Below, piece after piece: positions 16,168 to 25,482 of a stretch of DNA of 64,000 nt; the stretch's first letter is position 1, and each line of letters opens with the position of its first letter. This stretch comes from an uncultured Coriobacteriia bacterium. GTDB lineage: Bacteria; Actinomycetota; Coriobacteriia; Coriobacteriales; QAMH01. The position numbers were made by a program, and so were the translations under genes. The notes below the pieces were generated by a model that was not told the DNA's origin, did not search any database, and saw only the letters and a program-made list of their open reading frames with translations. The stretch lies in NCBI GenBank assembly GCA_959608885.1, contig CAUHSG010000002.1, forward strand, positions 97,936 through 161,935. Direction: 5' to 3'.

Positions 16168-17964
16168 ATGGCGTATCTTCTCGGATGCGAGAGTGTGCAA
16201 CTCGAGTACCCCACGGCACGACTCTTCGACTCCTTGACGCTTGGCGTCAACTCAGGCGACCGCATCGGCATCGTCGGACGTAACGGCGACGGCAAGTCCA
16301 CGCTCCTCAAGCTCTTGGCGGGCGTTGCCGAGCCGGATGACGGACGCGTCGTGCGCACGGGTAACGTCACTGTTGGCATGCTCTCGCAACGGGATTCCCT
16401 CGATGACGGCGATACGGTCGGCCATGCGATTGTGGGCAATCGTCCCGAATACGAATGGGCGGGGGACGCGCGCGTTCGCGCGATCCTCTCCGAGCTCGTG
16501 AGCGATCTCGAGTGGGATGCCAAGATCGGTACGCTTTCGGGTGGTCAGCGTCGTCGCGTCGACCTGGCCCGCGTGCTTATCGGTGACTATGACGTTCTCA
16601 TGATGGACGAGCCCACCAACCATCTGGACATCGAGGGAATTCACTGGCTGGCCGAGCACCTCAAGAGCCGGTGGCGTGATGGCGAAGGCGCGCTTCTGCT
16701 CGTCACGCATGACCGTTGGTTTCTCGACGAGGTGTGCCTCGACATGTGGGAGGTGCACGATCGCATCGTCACGCCCTTCGAGGGTGGCTACTCCGCGTAC
16801 ATCATGCAACGCGTGGAACGGCAGCGCCAGGCGCGCGTCGCCGAAGCCAAGCGCAAGAACATCCTGAGACGCGAGCTCGCCTGGCTTGCCCGCGGCGCAC
16901 CGGCTCGTTCGACCAAGCCGCGTTTTCGCGTCGAGGCCGCCGAGGCGCTCATCGCCGATGAGCCGCCGCTGCGCAAGAAGGTCGAGCTGCGCCGCACGGC
17001 CATGTCGCGTCTGGGCAAGAAGGTCATCCACATACGTGACGCAAGCATCGAGCTTGGTGACAGGGAGATCATTAAGCCGCTCGAGTGGAACATCGGGGCA
17101 GGGGAGCGCATCGCGATCCTCGGTGCCAACGGTGCGGGCAAGACGACGCTGCTCAAGCTCATCGAGGGCAAGCTGCATCCCACTCACGGACGTGTCGAAA
17201 TCGGCCAGACGGTGAAGTTCGCCATACTCACCCAGCAACTCGACGAGCTTGAAGGCCTGGGCGACGACCGCGTGCGCGAAGTGTGCAATCGTCATAAGAT
17301 CTATGTCGAGATGGCCGATGGCAAGACCATGTCTCCTCTACAACTGCTCGAAGAGTTGGGCTTCGAGTCCGATCACATCAACTGCCCGGTGCGCGACCTG
17401 TCGGGTGGGCAGAAGCGTCGCCTGCAGCTCATGCTCATTCTGCTTGACCGTCCCAACGTGCTCATCCTCGACGAGCCGGGAAACGATCTCGATACCGATA
17501 TGCTCGCGCAACTCGAGACCTTGCTCGACTCGTGGCCCGGCACGCTGCTCATCGTGAGCCACGATCGCTATCTGATCGAGCGCGTCACCGACGACCAGTA
17601 CGCTCTCATTGATGGCGAGCTCATCCACATGCCCCGTGGCGTGGACGGCTATCTCGAGGAGCTCGAACGCAGGAAGCATGCGGGCCAGCAGCAAGCCAGC
17701 TTGTCGACATCAGCAGCGCATGTCGACGCTGCGATTCCCCTGCAGCGCGAGCTGCGCGAACTCAAGAAGAAGCGCACGTCGGTCGAGCGCAAGATGGGAA
17801 CAGTCCGCAGCAAGCTCGAACGTGCACGAGCGGAGTTGCTCGAGATGGACGGAACCGATTATGTTGCCCTCGGCGAGCAGCAGGCAAAGATAACGCAACT
17901 GGAAGGTGAACTCGCCGCGCTCGAGGACGCATGGCTCGAATACTCCGAACAATTGGGCGAGTAA
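16168..17964 (+). CDS. uup: ABC-F family ATPase, Uup-like
   Basis: A 598-residue soluble protein with two ABC ATPase domains and no membrane part. Domain 1 has Walker A GRNGDGKST, signature LSGGQRRR and Walker B/D-loop MDEPTNHLD. Domain 2 has GANGAGKTT, LSGGQKRRL and LDEPGNDLD. The residues 560-598 end in a charged coiled coil, as in Uup/ABC-F proteins that act on ribosomes or DNA structures. The linker between the domains is Arg/Lys-rich, as expected for the P-site tRNA-interaction motif. The second Walker B has Gly for the usual Thr (DEPGN), a minor change. Confidence 0.85.
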   Translation: MAYLLGCESVQLEYPTARLFDSLTLGVNSGDRIGIVGRNGDGKSTLLKLLAGVAEPDDGRVVRTGNVTVGMLSQRDSLDDGDTVGHAIVGNRPEYEWAGDARVRAILSELVSDLEWDAKIGTLSGGQRRRVDLARVLIGDYDVLMMDEPTNHLDIEGIHWLAEHLKSRWRDGEGALLLVTHDRWFLDEVCLDMWEVHDRIVTPFEGGYSAYIMQRVERQRQARVAEAKRKNILRRELAWLARGAPARSTKPRFRVEAAEALIADEPPLRKKVELRRTAMSRLGKKVIHIRDASIELGDREIIKPLEWNIGAGERIAILGANGAGKTTLLKLIEGKLHPTHGRVEIGQTVKFAILTQQLDELEGLGDDRVREVCNRHKIYVEMADGKTMSPLQLLEELGFESDHINCPVRDLSGGQKRRLQLMLILLDRPNVLILDEPGNDLDTDMLAQLETLLDSWPGTLLIVSHDRYLIERVTDDQYALIDGELIHMPRGVDGYLEELERRKHAGQQQASLSTSAAHVDAAIPLQRELRELKKKRTSVERKMGTVRSKLERARAELLEMDGTDYVALGEQQAKITQLEGELAALEDAWLEYSEQLGE

Positions 17965-18105
17965 TCCTTCCACGAGCTGCTCCTGTGGACATTTTGCAGA
18001 GCGCCGGGCGTGATTTTGCGATTGTGCTAGGATACGGAGCCATACATGCCTGGCATGGCACTTCGCATGCCCGGCTCAAACATGTACCCGATCAAACGAG
18101 GGGTT

Positions 18106-19740
18106 ATGGGAGAGGATCGCCGATCCAGCCGAAATCGCGCCAACGACAATAGGGGTAGGCGCGGCGCGCGCAGTGGCCAGCGCTCCGGTGCAAGCAGGAG
18201 TCCCCAGTCTGGCTCTCAGCGAAACACACGGTACAGTGCCCAGGGTTCGAACGCGCGCCATGATTCGCAAGAGGACCTGCGCGACAACGCCCGTTCCTCC
18301 TCTCGCTTCCGACAGCAGCATCCCAATTCGCATTCTGATGCACGGCGCCACATGCAGTCTGGTCGACGTGTTCGTCCGGCTGACGAGCGCTCGGCTTCCA
18401 GCGTACGCAATCGCGCCGACGGCAGGAAGCGGGCGGATGCCCATAGGCAGGCAAGGTCTCAGGATCGTTCCCATATGCAGGAGCGAGTTTCTGTCCAGGA
18501 CCGTCCCCACGCTCAGGATAACGCGAACATGCCGTGCCACGCTCATTCGCAGACGCCGGCGGGCGCATCCGAATATGCGGCTTCCAACTACGTTGGCCGC
18601 AAACGGGGTATGTCACGCGGTAAGAAGGTCGCCCTCGGCATCGCGATTGCGCTCGCGGTCGTGCTCATCTGCGGAGGTGCTGCCGCTGCCGTCTGGTACA
18701 ACAACATCGCGAACAATATCAGGGGAAACCAGGACATCACCAACCTGACTGCCCCTGCAGCTGACGAGCCGTATTACGTGCTTCTCATGGGCAGCGATGC
18801 CCGCGAGGGGTGGGAACCCGTTGATGACTACAACGCTGGCGAACGTTCTGATTCGATTATGGTCGCACGTGTCGACGAGAAGGCCCAGCAGGTCAGCATC
18901 ATTTCCGTGCCACGTGACTTGCGCGTCAAGGTCAAGGGGCATGGCTACTGCAAGATTAATTCCGTTATCGAATACGGTGGCTACAATCTGCTCGTGAGCA
19001 CGCTCAACGAGATATTTGGCATCAAAATCAACTACTACGCGATCGTCTACTTCCAGGGCTTCCTCGACTTGGTCGACACGCTCGGCGGCGTCACCGTCGA
19101 GGTCCCCGAGGGAACGGCAACCTATAACATGGACGAGAGCGCGCCGGATATCATCCTCCCTGCGGGTGACGAGGTTCTTCTCAATGGCGAGCAGGCGCTC
19201 GTGCTCGCGCGCTGTCGTCATGGATGGCCCATCGACCAGGGCGCCTATGCAATGGGCGATTACCAGCGTACGCTCAACCAGCGCAATCTCATCAAGGCCA
19301 TCGCAAAGGGCGTGCTCGCACAGGATGTCACCCAGTTGCCGGGTCTCATCGAAAGCCTCTCGAAGAGCGTCGAGACGAACATGAGCGTTGACAGGCTTCT
19401 CTCGCTTGCCATGAACATGAGAGGCATGGATGTCGAGTCGATGGAGTCTTCTCAACTGCCCATTGGCGCATCGACCATCGACGGTGGCTGGCAAGCGATC
19501 ATGTATCAGGACGTCTTCGTGCAGATGAACGAGAACTTCAAGGATGGCAAGGCTCTCTTCACTGGCTTGGATAACTTTAATCCCGAGTTTAACGACGATG
19601 ACGTCAACGGCAATTACATCGATGGCCCCGTCTATGCGTACACCACCTATACTGCTTTGCACGGCAGTCCCTTCTCCGATGGTTTCACGCCCTCGCCTTC
19701 GGCCAGGAGCGCCATCCAGGAGACATCGTCCAAGAAGTGA
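18106..19740 (+). CDS. LCP (LytR-CpsA-Psr) family cell-wall glycopolymer transferase
   Basis: A 544-residue membrane protein. The first ~170 residues are cytoplasmic and extremely rich in Arg, Ser, Gln and His, a low-complexity tail. One membrane helix (GIAIALAVVLICGGAA) follows at about residues 175-195. The extracellular LCP domain has the catalytic signature GERSDSIMVARVD and VPRDLRVKV with the conserved Arg/Asp residues. It would attach teichoic-acid-like or other polymers to peptidoglycan. Start is uncertain: ATG 18106 (GAGGGG close upstream), 18082 or 18046 are in frame; a TAGGAT box at 18028-18033 makes 18046 least likely. Confidence 0.85.
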   Translation: MGEDRRSSRNRANDNRGRRGARSGQRSGASRSPQSGSQRNTRYSAQGSNARHDSQEDLRDNARSSSRFRQQHPNSHSDARRHMQSGRRVRPADERSASSVRNRADGRKRADAHRQARSQDRSHMQERVSVQDRPHAQDNANMPCHAHSQTPAGASEYAASNYVGRKRGMSRGKKVALGIAIALAVVLICGGAAAAVWYNNIANNIRGNQDITNLTAPAADEPYYVLLMGSDAREGWEPVDDYNAGERSDSIMVARVDEKAQQVSIISVPRDLRVKVKGHGYCKINSVIEYGGYNLLVSTLNEIFGIKINYYAIVYFQGFLDLVDTLGGVTVEVPEGTATYNMDESAPDIILPAGDEVLLNGEQALVLARCRHGWPIDQGAYAMGDYQRTLNQRNLIKAIAKGVLAQDVTQLPGLIESLSKSVETNMSVDRLLSLAMNMRGMDVESMESSQLPIGASTIDGGWQAIMYQDVFVQMNENFKDGKALFTGLDNFNPEFNDDDVNGNYIDGPVYAYTTYTALHGSPFSDGFTPSPSARSAIQETSSKK

Positions 19741-19828
19741 TGGGCGACTACCTCACGGTAACGGTTCATTGTCCATCTAGGCAAATGCGGAATAAATGGG
19801 GCAATATAGTCGCCATGTTTTCAATTGT

Positions 19829-19842
19829 CGGCTCATGAGCCG
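19829..19842. promoter_or_regulatory. perfect palindrome upstream of clpX
   Basis: The 14-bp perfect palindrome CGGCTCATGAGCCG lies 20 nt before the clpX start, and a TATAGT box is at 19805-19810. It may be an operator for a stress regulator; it is too short for a terminator and has no T-tail. Confidence 0.35.
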
Positions 19843-19862
19843 CACGATGAAGGGACCATTTC

Positions 19863-21398
19863 ATGTCCGATACCACGACCGGCAACTCGAGCAGGCGCTG
19901 CAGTTTCTGTGGCAAGACCGAAGAGGAAGCCGGCGGCGCGCTTGTGACGCTGCCCCCCAACACTCCCGTATGCCCCGCCTGTCTTGAGCGCGAGGTGAAC
20001 AAGATGTCCCAGCTCTTTGGTTTCACCATGCCGGGACAGGGTGGCAATGACAACAATCCCCCACGCACGACAACTGACGAGGAGGGCAACCAGATCGAGG
20101 AAGTCGACGGCGAGCCTGTCGATGGCGATAACGCGAACGCCGGGAATAACGCCCCCTTCGGCGGCTGGAGCCCCATTGGCTTTTTCACGGGCAGTGGCAG
20201 TGGCAGTCCCTTCGGCATGGGCGCACCCGTGCAGCAGCCCAAGCGCAAGGAGGGCGAGCCCGTCATGGCTCCCGTCCCCAAGCCCCATGAGCTCAAGGCG
20301 CAGATCGACGAGTACGTCGTCGGGCAGGAGCTTGCGAAGAAGATCGTGGCCGTCTCGACGTACAACCACTACAAGCGCTATGACGCCACGCAAAAGAGCG
20401 ATGTGCAAATCGACAAGAGCAACATTCTCATGCTTGGCCCCACGGGTACGGGCAAGACCTACATCATCAAGACACTTGCCAATCTGCTCGACGTACCCCT
20501 GGCCATTGCGGACGCGACTACGCTTACCCAGGCCGGTTACGTCGGCGACGACATCGAGAGCATCATCACCAAGCTCATCACCGCAGCCGAAGGCGACATC
20601 GAGCGTGCCGAGCACGGCATCGTCTACATCGACGAAATCGACAAGATTGCCAAGCGCAACGGCGGTCCCGAGGGTACGGGAGGTGGCCGCGACATTGGCG
20701 GCGAGTCCGTGCAGCAAGGCCTGCTCAAGGTGCTCGAGGGCACGACGATGGAGGTGCCGCTGTCAGGTGGCATGAAGACGCCGTTTTCGCAAAACGCCAC
20801 CATCGACACGAGCAACATTCTCTTCATCTGCGGCGGTGCCTTCCCGGGTCTTGACGCCATCATCAAGAAGCGCCTCAACAAGAGTGCGGGTATCGGCTTT
20901 GGCTCCGCGGTGCGCGAGAAATACGACGAGGATCGCGACATCCTCAAGAACGTCAAGGTCGAAGACCTCAAGGAATACGGCCTCATTCCCGAGTTTTTGG
21001 GTCGCCTGCCCATCCTGTGCACGATGGAGGCCCTCGACGAGCAGATGCTCTTCGACATCCTCGTCAAGCCGCATGACGCGCTCATCAAGCAGTACCAGGC
21101 ACTCATGGCCTTCGATGGCGTCGAGCTGGAATTCGACGAGTCTGCGCTGCGCGAGATCGCGCGCCTGGCTCTCGAGCAGGATACGGGGGCCCGCGCCCTG
21201 CGTGCCATCATCGAGCGTTTCATGCTCGACATCATGTACGAGGTTCCCAAGGATGACACCATCGGGTCAGTGGTCATCACGGGCGATTACATCAAGGGCA
21301 ATGGCGCCCCGATCATCCGTCCCCGTGGTCAGCAGGCGCTGCCCGACACGTCGGATAGCCTGCTCCCCGAGGCCGCAGCAGAAGAATCCGTAGCGTAA
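19863..21398 (+). CDS. clpX: ClpX, ATP-dependent Clp protease ATP-binding subunit
   Basis: A 511-residue AAA+ unfoldase that feeds substrates to ClpP. It has the N-terminal zinc-binding domain (CSFCGK and CPACLE), a long Gly/Asn/Pro-rich linker of about 80 residues (longer than in most ClpX, which are ~420 residues), Walker A GPTGTGKT, pore loop GYVGDD, Walker B IVYIDEIDK and the C-terminal small domain (LEQDTGARALRAI). No clpP or tig is found next to it, so the usual tig-clpP-clpX order is broken here. It converges with the HAD gene 38 nt downstream. Confidence 0.95.
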   Translation: MSDTTTGNSSRRCSFCGKTEEEAGGALVTLPPNTPVCPACLEREVNKMSQLFGFTMPGQGGNDNNPPRTTTDEEGNQIEEVDGEPVDGDNANAGNNAPFGGWSPIGFFTGSGSGSPFGMGAPVQQPKRKEGEPVMAPVPKPHELKAQIDEYVVGQELAKKIVAVSTYNHYKRYDATQKSDVQIDKSNILMLGPTGTGKTYIIKTLANLLDVPLAIADATTLTQAGYVGDDIESIITKLITAAEGDIERAEHGIVYIDEIDKIAKRNGGPEGTGGGRDIGGESVQQGLLKVLEGTTMEVPLSGGMKTPFSQNATIDTSNILFICGGAFPGLDAIIKKRLNKSAGIGFGSAVREKYDEDRDILKNVKVEDLKEYGLIPEFLGRLPILCTMEALDEQMLFDILVKPHDALIKQYQALMAFDGVELEFDESALREIARLALEQDTGARALRAIIERFMLDIMYEVPKDDTIGSVVITGDYIKGNGAPIIRPRGQQALPDTSDSLLPEAAAEESVA

Positions 21399-21436
21399 GT
21401 TTGTAAGCAATCGGGGTGGCGCCTGATGCGCGCTGG

Positions 21437-22207
21437 TTACCCTTCGATGAGCCCCAGCTTTACGCAGGCGTTCCAGATGCCGTCTTCATCGACGCTCGTT
21501 GTCACGAGATCGGCGCGTTTCTTGAGCTCGGGTACGGCATTGCCCATGGCCACGCTGGTCCATTCGGGGCGAAACATGTCGACGTCGTTCGTACCGTCTC
21601 CAAAGACGATGACGTCCTCGATGGGCGCATCGAGCAGCGTCATCATCTTGCGTATGCCGCGTGCCTTGTCGGTCGGTTCCACGTACACGAGTTCGTCCGA
21701 GTAACGCGCCCATGTTACGCCGGTGAAGTCGATTGACCGTTCTTCGCCGGTCTTGCAGGGAACAAATACCTTGTAAATGGGGTCGAGCGTATCGATATCG
21801 AGCGCGGGATTGATGATGGGGGCATAGTAGAGGTTGCTTACGAGGCTTGCGTAGCGCTCGTCGCACGTCAGGCAGGTGCGTGCGTTCTCGTGATTGACCG
21901 CCCAGGCCCATCCGTCCGCATCGAGGCGATGGACGAAGGCACGTGAGGGTGCTAGCGGCATGCCCTCGATGGAGATGAGTTTGCCGTCGATGGTGATGGA
22001 GTTGCCGCCATCGGCAACCATGGTATCGATGCCGCAGGGGGCAAGCATTTCAAGTGCATCCGATTGCAGGCGCCCCGTTGCGAGTGCGACGAAGTGGCCG
22101 TTTTCGCGCAGCTTGTCGAGCGCGGCGCGCGCAGAAGGCGGGATGGTATCGAGCGCGCGCGAACGCAGCGTTCCGTCGTAATCGAAAAAGCAGTATCTGC
22201 GTCGCAT
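21437..22207 (-). CDS. HAD-superfamily (Cof-type) phosphatase
   Basis: A 256-residue haloacid-dehalogenase hydrolase, Cof/YidA-like subfamily IIB. Motif I is FFDYDGT, motif II ALATGR, motif III Lys in TDKARGI, and motif IV FGDGTNDVDM. A cap domain occupies about residues 80-190. It likely dephosphorylates sugar phosphates or cofactors such as flavin or pyridoxal phosphate. The start at 22207 has GGAGGG just upstream on the minus strand; a longer frame to 22264 lacks a RBS. It is transcribed toward clpX. Confidence 0.85.
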   Translation of the reverse strand: MRRRYCFFDYDGTLRSRALDTIPPSARAALDKLRENGHFVALATGRLQSDALEMLAPCGIDTMVADGGNSITIDGKLISIEGMPLAPSRAFVHRLDADGWAWAVNHENARTCLTCDERYASLVSNLYYAPIINPALDIDTLDPIYKVFVPCKTGEERSIDFTGVTWARYSDELVYVEPTDKARGIRKMMTLLDAPIEDVIVFGDGTNDVDMFRPEWTSVAMGNAVPELKKRADLVTTSVDEDGIWNACVKLGLIEG

Positions 22208-22292
22208 GGCCCTCCAATGCCGGTGAGATACCCTATTGTCCGCAAGGTTCCACGCCCGTGTCAATCTGCTAGAATGTCATGCGCTGCGCTGT

Positions 22293-22368
22293 GGGCCGTT
22301 AGCTCAGTTGGCAGAGCAGGGGACTTTTAATCCCAAGGTCTAGGGTTCGAACCCCTAACGGCCCACCA
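22293..22368 (+). tRNA. tRNA-Lys (TTT)
   Basis: A full cloverleaf: acceptor GGGCCGT/ACGGCCC, D-stem GCTC/GAGC, anticodon loop CTTTTAA (anticodon TTT), T-arm TAGGG-TTCGAAC-CCCTA and an encoded CCA at 22366-22368. The outer anticodon-stem pair is a G-A mismatch. A TAGAAT -10-like box lies at 22270-22275. Confidence 0.95.
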
Positions 22369-22397
22369 CCAAAGCAGCAAGTCATCCTAAATATTGC

Positions 22398-22593
22398 GCG
22401 AAGCCGCCGGACGATTACGAGCATCTTGAGCAGAGCCGTGATGAACGCGATGCGATCTTGCGAGGACTGCCTGAGCGCGCGTTCTATGCGCGCGAGTTTC
22501 CCTAAAGGGACTAGCTTCGCGTCGCCGCACGCGGCATCGCGTGAAGCGCGGGTCGGGTGCGAAAGCAAGCTCGTAATCGTCTGGCGGCTTCGC
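22398..22593. repeat. 25-bp inverted repeat flanking 146 bp, just after tRNA-Lys
   Basis: The arm at 22398-22422 (starting GCGAAGCCGCC) and the arm at 22569-22593 (ending GGCGGCTTCGC) are reverse complements with a single mismatch over 25 bp. Read outward on opposite strands, both arms would encode the same short peptide (KPPDDYE), so this may be a remnant of duplicated coding DNA or a mobile element. Inside lie smaller palindromes such as TCCCTAAAGGGA. No gene is called in 22369-22638. Confidence 0.7.
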
Positions 22594-22638
22594 ATGCGTC
22601 TTTCGTTTAGTGCTATCGTAGAGTGCATGTAAAAGGGG

Positions 22639-24639
22639 ATGATTATTCACATGGGCCTTACCAGAAAGCAATGGATGATGCTTGTCGTCATCGTAATCGG
22701 TACGTTCGTCACCATTCTCAACCAGACGCTCGTCACACCGGCGCTTCCCGCCATTATGGCCGAGATGTCCATCGACGCGGCGACAGGCCAGTGGCTTACC
22801 ACGGGCTTCACGCTCGTGAACGCCATCATGATTCCCATCACCGCCTACCTCCAGGATCGCTTCTCGGTACGTCGCCTCTTCCTGTTCTCCATGAGCGTCT
22901 TTGCTGTGGGCTCCCTGTTGTGTGGTTGGGGCCCGGACTTCGGCGTTCTCCTGGCCGGTCGCCTTGTCCAAGCGATAGGTGCGGGCATACTCATGCCCAT
23001 GTCGATGACCGTCCTGCTCGTCATGTTTCCTGTCGACCGCAGGGGCTCGGCCATGGGCGTCTTCGGTCTCATCATCGCCTTCGCTCCGGCAATCGGTCCG
23101 ACGATTTCGGGCATCATGGTCGACACGGTCAACTGGCATGTCATGTTCTACGTCGTTGCGGCGCTCGTTGCCGTCGTCGTTGTGGCGGCTGCTTTTCTCA
23201 TCGAGCAGCGCAGCCCCAAGACCAAAGGCGATGCGACACTCGACCCGCTTTCCGTCGTGCTCTCCACGCTTGGCTTTGGCGGTTTGCTCTATGGATTCAG
23301 CGTCTTTGGCTCCAACGGCATCGACCTTGTGAGCGGCATCACCATTCTCGTCGGCTGCGCATGCATCGTCTGGTTCTTCTTCAGGCAGCTGCATCTCGAG
23401 ACGCCGATGCTGCGCGTGCGCATACTCTTCAACCGCAACTTTCTCATCGCGACCATCATCGGCATGCTCGTTCAAGCGTCCCTGCTCGTGGCACCCGTGC
23501 TCATGCCCATTTACGTGCAGGATCTTCTGGGCTACTCCGCAACGGTGTCCGGTCTTGTCATCATGCCGGGTGCCATCATCATGGGCGTCATGAACCCCAT
23601 TGCAGGGCGCATCTTCGACAAGCATGGTGCACGCGCCATGGGCATCATTGGCATGCTTCTGCTCGCGGCAACCACGCTGGGCTTCGTTTTTGTCGGTACG
23701 AACACGTCAATTGCCGTCATCACGATTCTGTTCGCCGTGCGCATGTTCTCGATGGCGCTCGTGAACATGCCCATCACCACCTGGGGTATGAATGCGCTCG
23801 ACACCAAGTTCATGAATCATGGCACGTCCATCAACAATACGCTGCGTCAGGTTGCGGGCTCGCTCGGCACGGCGCTCGTCGTCTCGATCTACACGGCGGC
23901 CCAGGTGCAGATCGGTGGTCCCAATCCGCCGGTCGAGGCATCCATGACCGCGTTTAACATCGCGTTCATGATCTGCACGGCGCTCGTGCTCATTGGCGCG
24001 GTCCTCACCATCATCTTCGTCAAGGGCAAGCCCGGCACGATCGAGGCGACGGGTGCCGAGGGCGAGACCGTGCGCGAGCGCGGTGTTGCCGGCGAGAATA
24101 AGACCCTGCTCGAGCGCATCATGAAGCGCGATGTGTACGTACTGCGTAGCGACGATACGGTGCAGGCAGCCATGCAGCTCTTCATCAACGAGGGCATCAG
24201 CGCCTGCCCCATCGTCGACCACGATGACAAGCCCGTCGGTTTCATCTCCGATGGCGACATACTCAAGAACCTCGCACGCAACTCCAGGTCCTTCATGGAT
24301 CCGGTAGCGCTTATCGTCATGACGGCGCAGGACAAGCGCGGTTACGACGAGAAGCTCGAGGAGCTCATGGAAAAGCCCGTCGCTTCCATCGGTACGCGCA
24401 ACTTCCTGAGCGTCAACGTACACGAGAGCATCGACGAGGTATGCCGCGTGTTGGCCGACAATCATCTCAAGAAAGTGCCGGTCATGGAGGATGGCAAGAT
24501 TTGCGGCATCATCAATCGCAGCGACATCACCCGCTATTCCATGGAGGCATATCTCGAGGGCCGTCCCGAGGACGCGGTCCATTGCGAAGCCGAGGGTGGC
24601 GAATCCAAGTGCGAATGCGAGCCCGAACACGTATCATAG
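22639..24639 (+). CDS. MFS transporter (DHA2-like) fused to C-terminal CBS domains
   Basis: A 666-residue fusion. Residues 1-~470 form a 12-14-helix major facilitator transporter of the drug:H+ antiporter type; the loop DRFSVRR and the motif GRLVQAIGAG are typical. Residues ~490-645 form a CBS-domain pair (RDVYVLRSDDTVQAAM, KPVASIGTRNFLSVNV, VMEDGKICGIINRSD), which usually binds adenine nucleotides. The C-terminus is Glu/Cys-rich (CECEPE). The fusion suggests ligand-gated transport. The start may be ATG 22651, since the GGGG at 22635-22638 abuts ATG 22639. Confidence 0.85.
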   Translation: MIIHMGLTRKQWMMLVVIVIGTFVTILNQTLVTPALPAIMAEMSIDAATGQWLTTGFTLVNAIMIPITAYLQDRFSVRRLFLFSMSVFAVGSLLCGWGPDFGVLLAGRLVQAIGAGILMPMSMTVLLVMFPVDRRGSAMGVFGLIIAFAPAIGPTISGIMVDTVNWHVMFYVVAALVAVVVVAAAFLIEQRSPKTKGDATLDPLSVVLSTLGFGGLLYGFSVFGSNGIDLVSGITILVGCACIVWFFFRQLHLETPMLRVRILFNRNFLIATIIGMLVQASLLVAPVLMPIYVQDLLGYSATVSGLVIMPGAIIMGVMNPIAGRIFDKHGARAMGIIGMLLLAATTLGFVFVGTNTSIAVITILFAVRMFSMALVNMPITTWGMNALDTKFMNHGTSINNTLRQVAGSLGTALVVSIYTAAQVQIGGPNPPVEASMTAFNIAFMICTALVLIGAVLTIIFVKGKPGTIEATGAEGETVRERGVAGENKTLLERIMKRDVYVLRSDDTVQAAMQLFINEGISACPIVDHDDKPVGFISDGDILKNLARNSRSFMDPVALIVMTAQDKRGYDEKLEELMEKPVASIGTRNFLSVNVHESIDEVCRVLADNHLKKVPVMEDGKICGIINRSDITRYSMEAYLEGRPEDAVHCEAEGGESKCECEPEHVS

Positions 24640-24669
24640 GGCAGTACACGTACGTTGATCGTGAGGAAG

Positions 24670-25473
24670 ATGGCTAAGACGGTCACGATAGAGGCAAGCG
24701 CAGGTGATGCGACGCTCGTCGTCGACTTCGACGCGTTCTCGTACATGCTCGACATCGGCGAGGCGATGCTCACGTCCGGCGCCGACGTTCATACCGTCGA
24801 GCACATGCTCGCGCGCATGGGAAGGGCCTACGGCGCCTACAAGATGAACGTGCTCGTCATCACGGCCGTCATCATCGTGACCATCACGCTTCCGGGCGAT
24901 ATCGAGAAGACGATGTCCCGACGCATCGCCAATGAGGGTTCGACTGACTTCGATCGCCTGGAGGCCCTGAGCAAGTTGTGCGAGGAGTGCTGCCAGACAC
25001 CTCTGTCGGCCCAGGAGTTGCGCAGGAGGCTCGATCGCATCAAGGGCAAGCCCTTTCCGAAGCTGTCGTTGTATCTGGGTGGTGCGCTATCGGCCGGTGG
25101 GTTTGCCATCTTCTTTGGCGGCACCATTCTCGACGGTATTGCGTCGGCTGTCATCGCGCTGTTCGTGTGTGTCGCGCTCAAGTACTTCCGGCCCATCACG
25201 CCCAATACGATCGTCTTCAATTTCGCCACTTCGCTCGTCACCGGCCTGATCATCTGCCTTGTCGCCAGGCTTGTCCCGCACATGTCCATCGACATGGCAA
25301 TCATTGGCGTGATCATGCTTTTGATTCCCGGTGTCGCCATTACGAACGCGACGCGCGACATGCTATCGGGCGACACCATATCCGGCGTCATGCGTTTCAT
25401 CGAGAGCCTGCTGTGGGCCACGTCCCTCGCACTCGGTTTCATGGCCGCGCTCTGGATTGCGTCGTTGGTATAG
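24670..25473 (+). CDS. ThrE-type exporter, N-terminal (DUF1212-like) subunit
   Basis: About 267 residues (272 if TTG 24655 is the start). A cytoplasmic N-terminal part (LDIGEAMLTSGADVHTVE, a conserved feature of the ThrE/YjjP family) is followed by about five membrane helices. YjjP-type proteins pair with a small YjjB-type membrane protein to export threonine, serine or dicarboxylates; that partner begins 9 nt downstream. The start codon choice is uncertain because AGGA lies very close to ATG 24670. Confidence 0.75.
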   Translation: MAKTVTIEASAGDATLVVDFDAFSYMLDIGEAMLTSGADVHTVEHMLARMGRAYGAYKMNVLVITAVIIVTITLPGDIEKTMSRRIANEGSTDFDRLEALSKLCEECCQTPLSAQELRRRLDRIKGKPFPKLSLYLGGALSAGGFAIFFGGTILDGIASAVIALFVCVALKYFRPITPNTIVFNFATSLVTGLIICLVARLVPHMSIDMAIIGVIMLLIPGVAITNATRDMLSGDTISGVMRFIESLLWATSLALGFMAALWIASLV

Positions 25474-25482
25474 GGGTGACGG

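Noticed and set aside
22423..22568. A real gene between the arms of the inverted repeat
   Set aside because: Frames there start without a good RBS and have biased, low-complexity products; a 413-codon frame on the minus strand (to 23625) is a shadow of the MFS gene.
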